From Acidimicrobiales bacterium (GTDB lineage: Bacteria; Actinomycetota; Acidimicrobiia; Acidimicrobiales; SZUA-35): a stretch of DNA of 64,000 bases. Of this stretch, positions 51,343 to 58,308 are shown in pieces (the first letter of the stretch is position 1; each line of letters begins with the position of its first letter). Below the pieces are notes generated by a model. The model had not been told where the DNA came from, did no database searches, and was given only the letters and a program-made list of their open reading frames with translations. The stretch is taken from NCBI GenBank assembly GCA_028285495.1, contig JANQPB010000024.1, positions 124,001 through 188,000 of the forward strand. Reading direction: 5' to 3'. The position numbers were made by a program, and so were the translations under genes.

Positions 51343-53151
51343 GTGCGCACCCCGGCGGGTGAAAACTGCGGAGATGAGGAGTCGGTGGTCGATCCGTTCA
51401 GCATTGGTGCGAGTGCTGCCGCCCAGCAGATTTTCGATGCTGCCCGACGAGCGATCTCCAAGAAGTGGTCGGGGAAGTCCACCGTTAAGGCGTGGATCGA
51501 TGAAGACAAGTTTGCGCGCAATCAGCAGATCGTGGCGGACTGGTGCTCGATAATTCATGTCGCTGGCATGGCCGAGCCTATCGACCTCATGGGAGGCTCA
51601 ATTCCGCTCAACATGAGTTCGGTTCAACGACGGTTCCGGATTGATGGTGCGAAGAAGAAGTCCTTCAGTGAGGAACAGCTAGTAGCCGGCAAGAACCACA
51701 TCGCATTACTAGGTGATCCAGGCTCAGGGAAGACGACAACTTTGAAGCGCGTTTGCGCGAATCTCTACGGCTTGCTGGAGGCCGGCGAGTCCGACGCTAC
51801 CTATCCGATCGTGGTCTTATGTCGACGCGTGGACTGGGAGTCTAGGGATCTCGAACAGGCATTGGTTGAGGAGCTGGGACTGCGTGGCGAGAAGCGAGTC
51901 AAGTCGCGTGGGGAGGAGACGACCCAGGACCTCACGCCCGCCGAACTGACCGACATAGCGATCTCAGCCCTCGACGAATCAGGTGCTGTGATTTTGATCG
52001 ACGGTCTCGATGAGATCGCTGAACGCTCAAAGAGGAACGCAGTTGCGAATACGATCGAAAGGCTTGGCTCGTCTCTGCGGAGCACCCGGATAATCGCTTC
52101 CTGCCGCTCCGCTGAAGCGCCCTTCTTGTCGGGTTTCTCGACCGCCGAACTCCTACCCTTGGAAACGAAGCAGGTCAAAGAGATCGTCAATTCTCGTGTT
52201 AAAAGCTCCCGAGCCTTCTTCCGATCGGCAAGAGCGAGCGGGTCTGAGGAACTGACAGATCGGCCCCTCTTCCTCAACCAAATGCTGATTGTCTATGAGA
52301 GGATGGGCAGGCTGCCCGAGCAGCCTTCGGGCCTTTGCAAACAGATGGTTCGCTTATTGCTGACCGATTGGGATGAACAGCGCCGCATCGTACGACACTC
52401 GAAGTACGGCGGATTTGATGTCGACGCTAAGAGTGAATTCCTCGCTCAACTTGCTTATGACTTCATCCAAACTGGACAGAAGGTCTTCACCGAGGGCGAT
52501 CTGATCGATTTCTACGAGCAGAAGTGCGAGCTGTTTCTTCTGCCGCCAGGAGAGGCCGTTACAGTGGTGCGCGAGATCCAGTCTCACGTCGGACTAATTG
52601 TCGAAACCGGTGGTGGCTTCGAGTTCTCCCACTTGACCATTCAAGAGTATCTCTGTGCAGACAATATCATTCGTCGGCCAATCGATCGAGAAGTCTCCCG
52701 CCTCGTGTCACGCTATCCGGCCGTGATAGCGATTGCTACCGCTCTTAGCGCTGACCCATCACTGTGGCTCTATCGAGTACTCGAAGCCTCGCCACCGATG
52801 CCCGCCAAGCACTACATCGGCACATTCGTTGCAAGGCTTGGCCAGGAGCAGCCGAGATTCGCTGTGAAGAGAGAGCTTGGTGACGCGGTCCTGTCGTTGA
52901 TAGATCAAGACGATGGAGCGGACTTGCGAGTATGGAAGGATCTGTCCTCTATCGAGTCAGTCCGAGATTCGCTCAGATGGGCGATATCGGAAGGGTACTT
53001 CTGTCGGCGCCGCGGTGGCGACTACCGTCTCGCCGCTGCCGCCGATGCGGTGGAACTTGGGCGCGTGGGGCGATCGGGTCTTACTGTTCCCGGCCCGCTT
53101 GCGGAGCTGTTTCGTCTTGAGGACGCTCTCGAGGAGGCTTCCTACTTCTAG
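51343..53151 (+). CDS. NACHT-family STAND NTPase
   Basis: A 602-residue protein. An N-terminal domain of about 110 residues of unknown type precedes the NACHT module: Walker A HIALLGDPGSGKTTTLKRVC, Walker B AVILIDGLDEIAERS, and the winged-helix motif FEFSHLTIQEYLCADNI. The C-terminal 150 residues are helical, without obvious repeats. Bacterial NACHT proteins detect phage infection and trigger cell death or arrest. The start could be GTG 51343 or GTG 51385 (after GAGGAG). Base composition is clearly lower in GC than neighbours, a sign of recent transfer. It stands alone, so effector and sensor would be within one chain. Confidence 0.85.
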   Translation: MRTPAGENCGDEESVVDPFSIGASAAAQQIFDAARRAISKKWSGKSTVKAWIDEDKFARNQQIVADWCSIIHVAGMAEPIDLMGGSIPLNMSSVQRRFRIDGAKKKSFSEEQLVAGKNHIALLGDPGSGKTTTLKRVCANLYGLLEAGESDATYPIVVLCRRVDWESRDLEQALVEELGLRGEKRVKSRGEETTQDLTPAELTDIAISALDESGAVILIDGLDEIAERSKRNAVANTIERLGSSLRSTRIIASCRSAEAPFLSGFSTAELLPLETKQVKEIVNSRVKSSRAFFRSARASGSEELTDRPLFLNQMLIVYERMGRLPEQPSGLCKQMVRLLLTDWDEQRRIVRHSKYGGFDVDAKSEFLAQLAYDFIQTGQKVFTEGDLIDFYEQKCELFLLPPGEAVTVVREIQSHVGLIVETGGGFEFSHLTIQEYLCADNIIRRPIDREVSRLVSRYPAVIAIATALSADPSLWLYRVLEASPPMPAKHYIGTFVARLGQEQPRFAVKRELGDAVLSLIDQDDGADLRVWKDLSSIESVRDSLRWAISEGYFCRRRGGDYRLAAAADAVELGRVGRSGLTVPGPLAELFRLEDALEEASYF

Positions 53152-53372
53152 GCGCTAGGTCCTATGGCGTCTGCCGGCGTTGGCGAGTGGTTCCGATCAC
53201 AGCGGCTGACCCGGACGGCGCTCTCCGCAACCCGCCTGACGCAGTGGGTGGTGCTTCTGAATGCAGGTAGCTATCCGTCGTCGGTACCGCATGGCGGACC
53301 CCGCTGACCACCGAACCGAAAGCCTGGCGCCGCCTGGTGGGTTTGTAGCGGGTACCGGTTACAGTCTTGGTG

Positions 53373-53642
53373 ATGCCATCGATCGAAACGGAAGTTGATG
53401 CCCTCCTCGCCCTCGATGCACTTGCGCGGGTTACAGAAGCTGGGCAACTCATCGAAGAGTACCGCCAGGCCATGGCGGTCGTCGGCCAGATCCGATCGGA
53501 GGCAGTTGCTGAACTGAAGGAAGGTGGGATGTCAGTGGCTCAGATCGCCGATCATCTGAAGATCACCCGACAGCAAGTGAACCGGCTCAAGAACGCCGTG
53601 GGGAGTGCCAGCAGCTCGACAGGCGAAAGGCCGCGACGATGA
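53373..53642 (+). CDS. Small HTH protein upstream of the Beta-protein gene
   Basis: An 89-residue helical protein. AVAELKEGGMSVAQIADHLK then ITRQQVNRLKNAV is a sigma-region-4/Hin-like helix-turn-helix; the first half (EVDALLALDALARVTEAGQL) is a coiled helical segment. Its stop overlaps the next start (ATGA at 53639-53642), so it is co-translated with the Beta protein. A regulator or DNA-targeting subunit of that cassette is the natural inference. ATG 53373 is taken; TTG and GTG codons directly before it are less likely. Confidence 0.72.
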   Translation: MPSIETEVDALLALDALARVTEAGQLIEEYRQAMAVVGQIRSEAVAELKEGGMSVAQIADHLKITRQQVNRLKNAVGSASSSTGERPRR

Positions 53643-54772
53643 TTGAGCTGACCGACTATGTGCCGGTCCTGAGGGGCAAGAAGGCCGAGTTCGATGCGCT
53701 CGGCGTATTGGAGGGCCCCGCCCGGGGATGCACCAGGCCGCTCATCGAGGTGGCCCCCATGACCTTCGACGAGCAGACCGAGGAACCAGTCCGGACGCTC
53801 GAAGACCACCTCGACCGGACGACGAGGGCACTCCAGGAGAGTTGGTCCGACCAGCAGCAGAACCTCTTCGAACCTGACGCGGGCTTGCCACCTGTGGTGC
53901 TCTACGACCTCCAAACGGTCGGATGGTCTCGAACCTCAGGTGGTGACCATCCCGTCGAGTACCTGCACGCTGGGCTCCGATCATGTGGGCTTCGTTCGGT
54001 GCCAGTCGCTCGGCTCGATGACGACCGGCACTTCCTTGAAGCCGTCGCCAGCGTTGCCACCGACGTCGGGATCTGTTTGCGCCTTGATCGCAATCAGTTC
54101 AGTCCGCCATCGCGGTTGATGGTCGAGTTGTACGCGCGCCTGGTGGAGCTAGGAGTCTCACCGGACCTGGTCGACATCGTCATCGATCTTGAGTACTTGG
54201 CCGAAGACGACGGGCCTTCGGCGTTTCTCATGGCCCAAGCCGCTCTCGAAGCCCTTCCCGACCCGGCAGTGTGGAGATCTGTAGTAGTCGTCGGATCTTC
54301 GTTCCCGACGTCCGTGGCGTCAGTCGTGCGGCCACATGAAGGTCGCGTGATCAAGCGAGCCGAATGGGAGATGTACGCATCGTTGGCCGATTCGATCGAA
54401 AACCTGGCCAGGCTGCCGACCTTCGGCGACTACGGGATTGAGGGGCACACACCGGACCTGGCCGGACCTCCGCCGAAGATCACCAGGAAGAACATGAGCC
54501 CGAGTATTCGATACACGGGTATCGGGGGCTGGTACGTGATTCGCGGCAGTCGTTTCGAGGACCAGGGCAACGAGCAGTACCACGGTCTGGCCGGCGAGGT
54601 GACCAAGTCACCGCACTGGCAAGGCTCCGAGTACTGCTGGGGCGATGGGTACATCTCGCGTTGTGCCGTCTTCGAGGACGGCCCAGGCAGCCCACAGAAG
54701 TGGCGACAAGTGGGTGTGAATCACCACGTCACGCAAGTGACCGCTGAACTGGCCAGCCTTTTCGGGACGTGA
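53639..54772 (+). CDS. Beta family protein (phage-T4-beta-like, PF14350 type)
   Basis: A 377-residue protein. MIELTDYVPVLRGKKAEFDA then RPLIEVAPMTFDEQTEEPVR is the characteristic opening of Beta family proteins, with the recurrent YVPVLRxKxxExxAL motif. Later features are VPVARLDDDRHFLEAVASVA and a C-terminal block SIRYTGIGGWYVIRGSR ... SPHWQGSEYCWGDGYISRCA. Biochemistry is unknown. Homologues (sce7725-like) are often encoded beside sce7726-type proteins, exactly the case here, where the sce7726-like gene overlaps the 3' end convergently by 44 bp. It is co-translated with the HTH gene before it. Confidence 0.8.
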   Translation: MIELTDYVPVLRGKKAEFDALGVLEGPARGCTRPLIEVAPMTFDEQTEEPVRTLEDHLDRTTRALQESWSDQQQNLFEPDAGLPPVVLYDLQTVGWSRTSGGDHPVEYLHAGLRSCGLRSVPVARLDDDRHFLEAVASVATDVGICLRLDRNQFSPPSRLMVELYARLVELGVSPDLVDIVIDLEYLAEDDGPSAFLMAQAALEALPDPAVWRSVVVVGSSFPTSVASVVRPHEGRVIKRAEWEMYASLADSIENLARLPTFGDYGIEGHTPDLAGPPPKITRKNMSPSIRYTGIGGWYVIRGSRFEDQGNEQYHGLAGEVTKSPHWQGSEYCWGDGYISRCAVFEDGPGSPQKWRQVGVNHHVTQVTAELASLFGT

Positions 54773-55292
54773 GTGCCAAGCGAACGGCCGATCTGATCTC
54801 GTCGATCTCGACGATTACTGCCAGCCATTCGATCAACTCCGCCTTGGTCCTTCGGCGAGCATCAGGGCGGCCATGGACGAGTGCCGTCTCAACCAACTCG
54901 TCCTTCCAAAGCAAGTGCAGCACCGAACGCGGATCGACGGCGGTGTTGGGCTCAGCCCGGCGAAGTTCCTTTAGTCCGTGGTCACTCGCCTCGGCCAGCA
55001 GGAGACCCCAACAGTCGGGCACAAGTTCGACGGCGTCAGCCAGGTGCTTCTCGTCCACCACGAGAGTCATGTCGTCCATGACCTCGCTGTAAAGGGCAAC
55101 CTGTCGAGGTAGTCGCTTCAGGTCATCTTGCGCTGACTTGATCTCGTAGCCTGATAGGGAACCATTCACAGCGGCAACGTCAACCCGGCCTCGCCCATGG
55201 AGAACCCCCAGTTCTTCGACGATCAGTGTCGGCTCATCATGGGCAGCCGCGATCGTCTCGATCAGGAGTCGTCGGATGTCCGTCTCTCGCAT
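54729..55292 (-). CDS. sce7726 family protein with PD-(D/E)xK-like nuclease motif
   Basis: A 187-residue protein. ETDIRRLLIETIAAAHDEPT is followed by GRGRVDVAAVNGSLSGYEIK and SAQDDLKRLPRQVALYSEVM. The spacing Asp-(x)n-Glu-x-Lys on two strands plus a following QxxxY helix matches the PD-(D/E)xK nuclease fold used by restriction and repair enzymes. DDMTLVVDEKHLADAVELVP and GLLLAEASDHG complete the fold. Catalytic activity is inferred, not shown. It converges on the Beta-protein gene with a 44-bp overlap and is the last gene before the right att core of Element 1. Confidence 0.78.
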   Translation of the reverse strand: MRETDIRRLLIETIAAAHDEPTLIVEELGVLHGRGRVDVAAVNGSLSGYEIKSAQDDLKRLPRQVALYSEVMDDMTLVVDEKHLADAVELVPDCWGLLLAEASDHGLKELRRAEPNTAVDPRSVLHLLWKDELVETALVHGRPDARRRTKAELIEWLAVIVEIDEIRSAVRLALTSRKGWPVQRSLA

Positions 55293-55563
55293 CAGCGTTC
55301 CCTCGGTCAGTGAAAACGCCTCACGACTCCTGCGAAGGCCCGGTCAACTCTTGCAGACTAGGGTCAGGCAGTCCAGCCTTCGATAAGCCGTCCGTCCCGT
55401 TCGTCTACGGCGTGATGACCAGGACGCTCCACGGCCTGTGGCGGTGGCGGTAGCCCGACCGGTAGCCACGGCACCGAGCAGCAGCGAGCTACGAGCAGCC
55501 CCTGTCAGCCTGCGAACGACCTAAACCAGAGGTCGGCAGCACGCCCTGACAGCTTCGTGCTGC
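55293..55563. other. Right end of Element 1 next to the att core: structured non-coding DNA
   Basis: No gene is seen here. Two perfect hairpins lie in tandem directly against the core: CGACCT/AGGTCG (55517-55522 with 55530-55535) and GCAGCACG/CGTGCTGC (55536-55543 with 55556-55563). An inverted pair CTGTCAG/CTGACAG also lies nearby. A transcript reading the tRNA half at 55604-55564 leftward would enter these hairpins at once. Confidence 0.6.
55449..55470. other. Putative integrase arm-binding site, right end of Element 1
   Basis: GGTAGCC occurs twice with a 12-bp period and 20 of 22 bases match the site at 40773-40794, in the same orientation. It lies 93 bp inside the right core. Confidence 0.6.
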
Positions 55564-55607
55564 CTTTGAAGGCGGGGGAGCCCACCAGGTACTCAGACAC
55601 CTCCACC
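55564..55607. repeat. Shared att core: right end of Element 1, left end of Element 2
   Basis: A 44-bp copy identical to 40679-40722, the 5' half of tRNA-Sec without its 3' half. It marks the junction of two tandem elements; the outer right end of Element 2 is beyond the window. Confidence 0.92.
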
Positions 55608-55611
55608 AGGG

Positions 55612-55617
55612 AGAATA
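55612..55617 (-). promoter_or_regulatory. Candidate -10 box carried by Element 2
   Basis: TATTCT on the minus strand lies 7 nt before the tRNA-equivalent first base (55604), the same spacing as TACATT before the intact selC. If Element 1 excised, this box would come to lie upstream of selC. Confidence 0.4.
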
Positions 55618-55647
55618 CCCTTCGCGCACCTGGCTTCCCCACCGGAC

Positions 55648-55666
55648 GCTAACCAGGCTGCTAACC
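55648..55666. other. Putative integrase arm-binding site of Element 2
   Basis: GCTAACC is repeated with the same 12-bp period as the GGTAGCC pairs of Element 1 (55648-55654 and 55660-55666), 40 bp inside the core. The different heptamer suggests that the two integrases have diverged arm specificity. Confidence 0.5.
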
Positions 55667-56482
55667 GCCGGGTCTCTGAAGCTCCTCCAGGTAGGGAGCT
55701 ACTCCGCTGATCCCGGTTCCGTTGCCCTCGTACCAGGCTTCGATTTCATCCAGGATCTCGATGACACCGTCGTCGAAGACTCCGCAGTAGTTCTGAAGCT
55801 TCCTGACTGCGGCTGCTGCGAGACTGACCACGAAGGGCAGAGCCAGGACAACTTGGTCCTCTGGACTTGGGGAGATCGAGAATGATCCGTCGTCGCGGAG
55901 GCTGATGTATCGCTTCCGCGCCTCGGCGCTCCGGTGGGAATCGGTACTCGTCTGCTCGTAGAGCACGTACCAGTTGTCCAGTCGGGCTCCTTTGAGTAGC
56001 TGCTCAAAGTACCGAAACTGGGATTTCAGTCGTCCATATTCGGCCATCTCGTCCTCAGCAAGGGAGGCTTCGAGCTCGTCCAGCTCGGCTCTCCTTTCGG
56101 AGCTGATGTGCTGCAATTCTTCTGCGATATCCTCGTCAACCCCGAATCGCACTAGTCGGGTGTTCCGGCTGATCAAATGGCGGATTCGCTCGGCCTCGAC
56201 CGCCGCTGCGGCCAGTCTGTCATCGGCCTCAAGCAGCCAGTGGACCGAAGCGCTCAACTCCAGTACAAGTCGGTTGAGGGGCTGGGTGGTGTGACCGAGG
56301 CCCGCCCGCCGCAGTGTGGCAACTGCGAGCGCACTCTCAACAGCGCGTAGCGTCCATGGCAGGCACAACGAAAGACACCAAGCTTCAAGCCGTGCAAGGG
56401 ATCCACCTGAAGTTGGTGTCTGGACCGAGTGGTGAAGTCGCTCCAGAAGTTCGCTTGCGTCGTCGACGATCGCAATAGACAC
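55661..56482 (-). CDS. Unrecognised helical protein (DUF5677-like features)
   Basis: 273 residues, nearly all helical. LSASVHWLLEADDRLAAAAV, LDELEASLAEDEMAEYGRLK and NWYVLYEQTSTDSHRSAEAR resemble the arrangement in DUF5677-type proteins, where a YxxxSxxxH segment is conserved. The resemblance is weak. A late hydrophobic helix, VVLALPFVVSLAAAAVRKLQ, is present. The start is GTG 56482. It lies 98 bp downstream of the HEPN gene on the same strand and may belong to the ParA-HEPN transcript. Its stop codon overlaps the putative arm site of Element 2. Confidence 0.5.
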   Translation of the reverse strand: MSIAIVDDASELLERLHHSVQTPTSGGSLARLEAWCLSLCLPWTLRAVESALAVATLRRAGLGHTTQPLNRLVLELSASVHWLLEADDRLAAAAVEAERIRHLISRNTRLVRFGVDEDIAEELQHISSERRAELDELEASLAEDEMAEYGRLKSQFRYFEQLLKGARLDNWYVLYEQTSTDSHRSAEARKRYISLRDDGSFSISPSPEDQVVLALPFVVSLAAAAVRKLQNYCGVFDDGVIEILDEIEAWYEGNGTGISGVAPYLEELQRPGG

Positions 56483-56580
56483 GGAGCCACTCTAGAGAAT
56501 CCCTGGTCGCCCAACCCGGGGGGCGACTGGCCGTGCGCAGCGCTGAGTCGTCCCATCGCTGCGCACCGCACCGGGAGCAG

Positions 56581-57180
56581 CTACAGAACTTCGGCGTCGA
56601 TGGCGTGCGCGATCGAATCGACCAGTGCCATGGCCGACTCTGCGTCAGTCTGCCGCATCGGCCACCGGTCGTGTGGAGGTGTCGGATCCTGGTCGGCCTC
56701 GTGCACGATGATGTTCCTCCGGTCGATGACCAGCCGGAGGGACCGCTTGAGATCCTCTGCGTTAGTTCCGAGGCGCAGCGCGATGGCACTCCAGAGACTC
56801 CCCGTCCACACGTTCCGGATCGCATCAGCGATCTTGTCCGGTTGCTGGAAGGCCAGGTGTCCGTGTTGGCCCCTGACTGCGTCGCTCATCCAGACCTCCG
56901 GGGCAACGCCGGCAGCCGCACTTCTGACATGGCTGGCAGTACATCGGAATCGGTCGTACGCGGGGGTCGAGGGCCGGCGACCCGCCGCGATGTCGACCAT
57001 CTTCTGTCGGACAAGCTCGTGGACGTAGTGATCAAGCGCACTCACTGACGAGACCAGAGCCGCCCGATATAGGTCCGACAGATCAAGAGCCGTTGACGTT
57101 TGGCTGTCGACCGAAACAGCTAGGCCAATGAGATCTCTGGCAGCTTGCAGGTTCCGATCGAACTGATCGATCGGGGTCAT
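56581..57180 (-). CDS. HEPN-domain protein (RiboL-PSP-HEPN-like), putative RNase
   Basis: A 199-residue helical protein. LYRAALVSSVSALDHYVHEL is the first HEPN helix pair, and VIDRRNIIVHEADQDP carries the RX4H motif (R-NIIV-H) that forms the RNase active site of HEPN toxins. The central WSAIALRLGTNAEDLKRSLR helix is typical of the RiboL-PSP type. Its start overlaps the ParA stop (ATGA at 57180-57177), so the two are made together. In a toxin-antitoxin or defence module this would be the RNA-cleaving effector. No antitoxin of MNT nucleotidyltransferase type is present; ParA occupies that place. Confidence 0.75.
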   Translation of the reverse strand: MTPIDQFDRNLQAARDLIGLAVSVDSQTSTALDLSDLYRAALVSSVSALDHYVHELVRQKMVDIAAGRRPSTPAYDRFRCTASHVRSAAAGVAPEVWMSDAVRGQHGHLAFQQPDKIADAIRNVWTGSLWSAIALRLGTNAEDLKRSLRLVIDRRNIIVHEADQDPTPPHDRWPMRQTDAESAMALVDSIAHAIDAEVL

Positions 57181-58220
57181 GTGCTCAGCTGGATTACCTT
57201 GGTTGCCAAGTCCTCAAAGAGTCCGTTGAACTGGTCTCGGTTATCGAGCATCTGCTCAAGGACCGTTCCCTTGTGGTCGATGTCGCTCGGCTCAAGAGTG
57301 AAGACCGGCTTCTGATGCTCCTGTGAGACCGCTACCAGGCTATTGAAGTCCGGTATCTGAACGAGGTTGAGGCTGCTCAACGAGACACCTGCCTTTTCGT
57401 ATTCGGCGCCGGGCAACAGCATCCCAGCCCCATCGATGGCGGGAATCAATATCGTCTCGACAGCCTGTGCGAGCTCGTCGATCCAGTGCTGGAACGAGCT
57501 GGCAGGGCGCCCACGGCGAGGACGGTAGTTCTGTACGACAGTGCCGAGCAGCTTCGTCGCAGGCGCCGGGAACGGATATGAGGCGTCCTTCAGTATGTCC
57601 ATAGACGATGCCTGCTCGGCCCATTTCTGCCATTTTGGCAATATGCGAGACACCGAGTCGATGGCCATTACGGAAAAGAAATCAGGGGCGGTCGGCACTA
57701 TGAAGTAGTGGCTGGTGGTCAGCAGGTTCTGATTTATTGGTCCCAATCCGGGGCTCATGTCGATGATGACATAGTCAGCCTCATGGGCCTCGGCCGTCAT
57801 GTCGAACAGAAAGGGCATAGCGCCCGGTAGATTCTGAAGGGCCTGGATCGATCCAGTCAGCTCCTGCGCAATGCCGAGAGTCGTTTCATACTCGCTGAGC
57901 TGGATGCTCCCGGGCAGTAGAAACAAGCCTGGGCGCTGCGCGACCTCGACGCACTCGACTGCGGTAATGGGGGCGGGCCGAGACTCGAATGCCGGCACGA
58001 GACCGGCGAAGATGTTGCGATCTGGATGGTCTCCGTAGAACGATTCAAGCTCGGTCGCTCCGCGATAGCCCAACACAAGTCCAGTTAGATTGCACTGCGG
58101 GTCCGTGTCGACCAGTACGACTCGATGGCCAAGCTCGGTGAGCTTCCAACCAAGATTGAACGCTGTAGTTGTCTTGCTGACTCCACCCTTGTGATTGAAC
58201 AGTGCGATTCGCTTGGCCAC
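57177..58220 (-). CDS. ParA-like Walker-type ATPase
   Basis: A 347-residue ATPase. The deviant Walker A is MAKRIALFNHKGGVSKTTTA (KGGxxKTT), Walker A' is VVLVDTDPQCNLTGLVLGYR, and Walker B is ADYVIIDMSPGLGPINQNLL. The rest (FIVPTAPDFFSVMAIDSVSR; GTVVQNYRPRRGRPASSFQH) fits the soluble ParA/Soj group. No ParB gene or parS array is seen, and the next gene is a HEPN protein with an overlapping start, so plasmid partition is not the obvious role. Such ATPases without ParB can act as switches in defence or addiction modules (inference). Good AGGAG before ATG 58220. Confidence 0.85.
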   Translation of the reverse strand: MAKRIALFNHKGGVSKTTTAFNLGWKLTELGHRVVLVDTDPQCNLTGLVLGYRGATELESFYGDHPDRNIFAGLVPAFESRPAPITAVECVEVAQRPGLFLLPGSIQLSEYETTLGIAQELTGSIQALQNLPGAMPFLFDMTAEAHEADYVIIDMSPGLGPINQNLLTTSHYFIVPTAPDFFSVMAIDSVSRILPKWQKWAEQASSMDILKDASYPFPAPATKLLGTVVQNYRPRRGRPASSFQHWIDELAQAVETILIPAIDGAGMLLPGAEYEKAGVSLSSLNLVQIPDFNSLVAVSQEHQKPVFTLEPSDIDHKGTVLEQMLDNRDQFNGLFEDLATKVIQLST

Positions 58221-58308
58221 GAGGTCTCCTCCGTCAGCTGCTTATCCTAAGCGAGCTGGTCTGGCATTGGACGCGCCGATGGGGCGGAGTGGCTTGCGTC
58301 GGCCGTGG

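Larger units (their letters stand above)
40679..55607. mobile_element. Element 1: AICE-type integrative element at selC
   Basis: The element is 14.9 kb between 44-bp direct repeats. The backbone on the minus strand runs OB-like small protein, GTG-start small protein, SpdB-like, TraB/FtsK, membrane protein, HUH Rep, Xis, Int, with stop/start overlaps or gaps of a few bases. A divergent TPR regulator faces the operon, as in actinomycete integrative and conjugative elements. Cargo occupies both flanks: a PIN toxin-antitoxin and membrane hydrolase on the left; an oxidase, NACHT NTPase and Beta-protein/sce7726 genes on the right. Cargo has clearly lower GC than the chromosome, most obviously the NACHT gene. 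Confidence 0.88.

Noticed and set aside
57177..58220. ParA as a plasmid-partition gene of Element 2
   Set aside because: No ParB gene or iterated parS-like sites are seen near it; the coupled partner is an HEPN protein.
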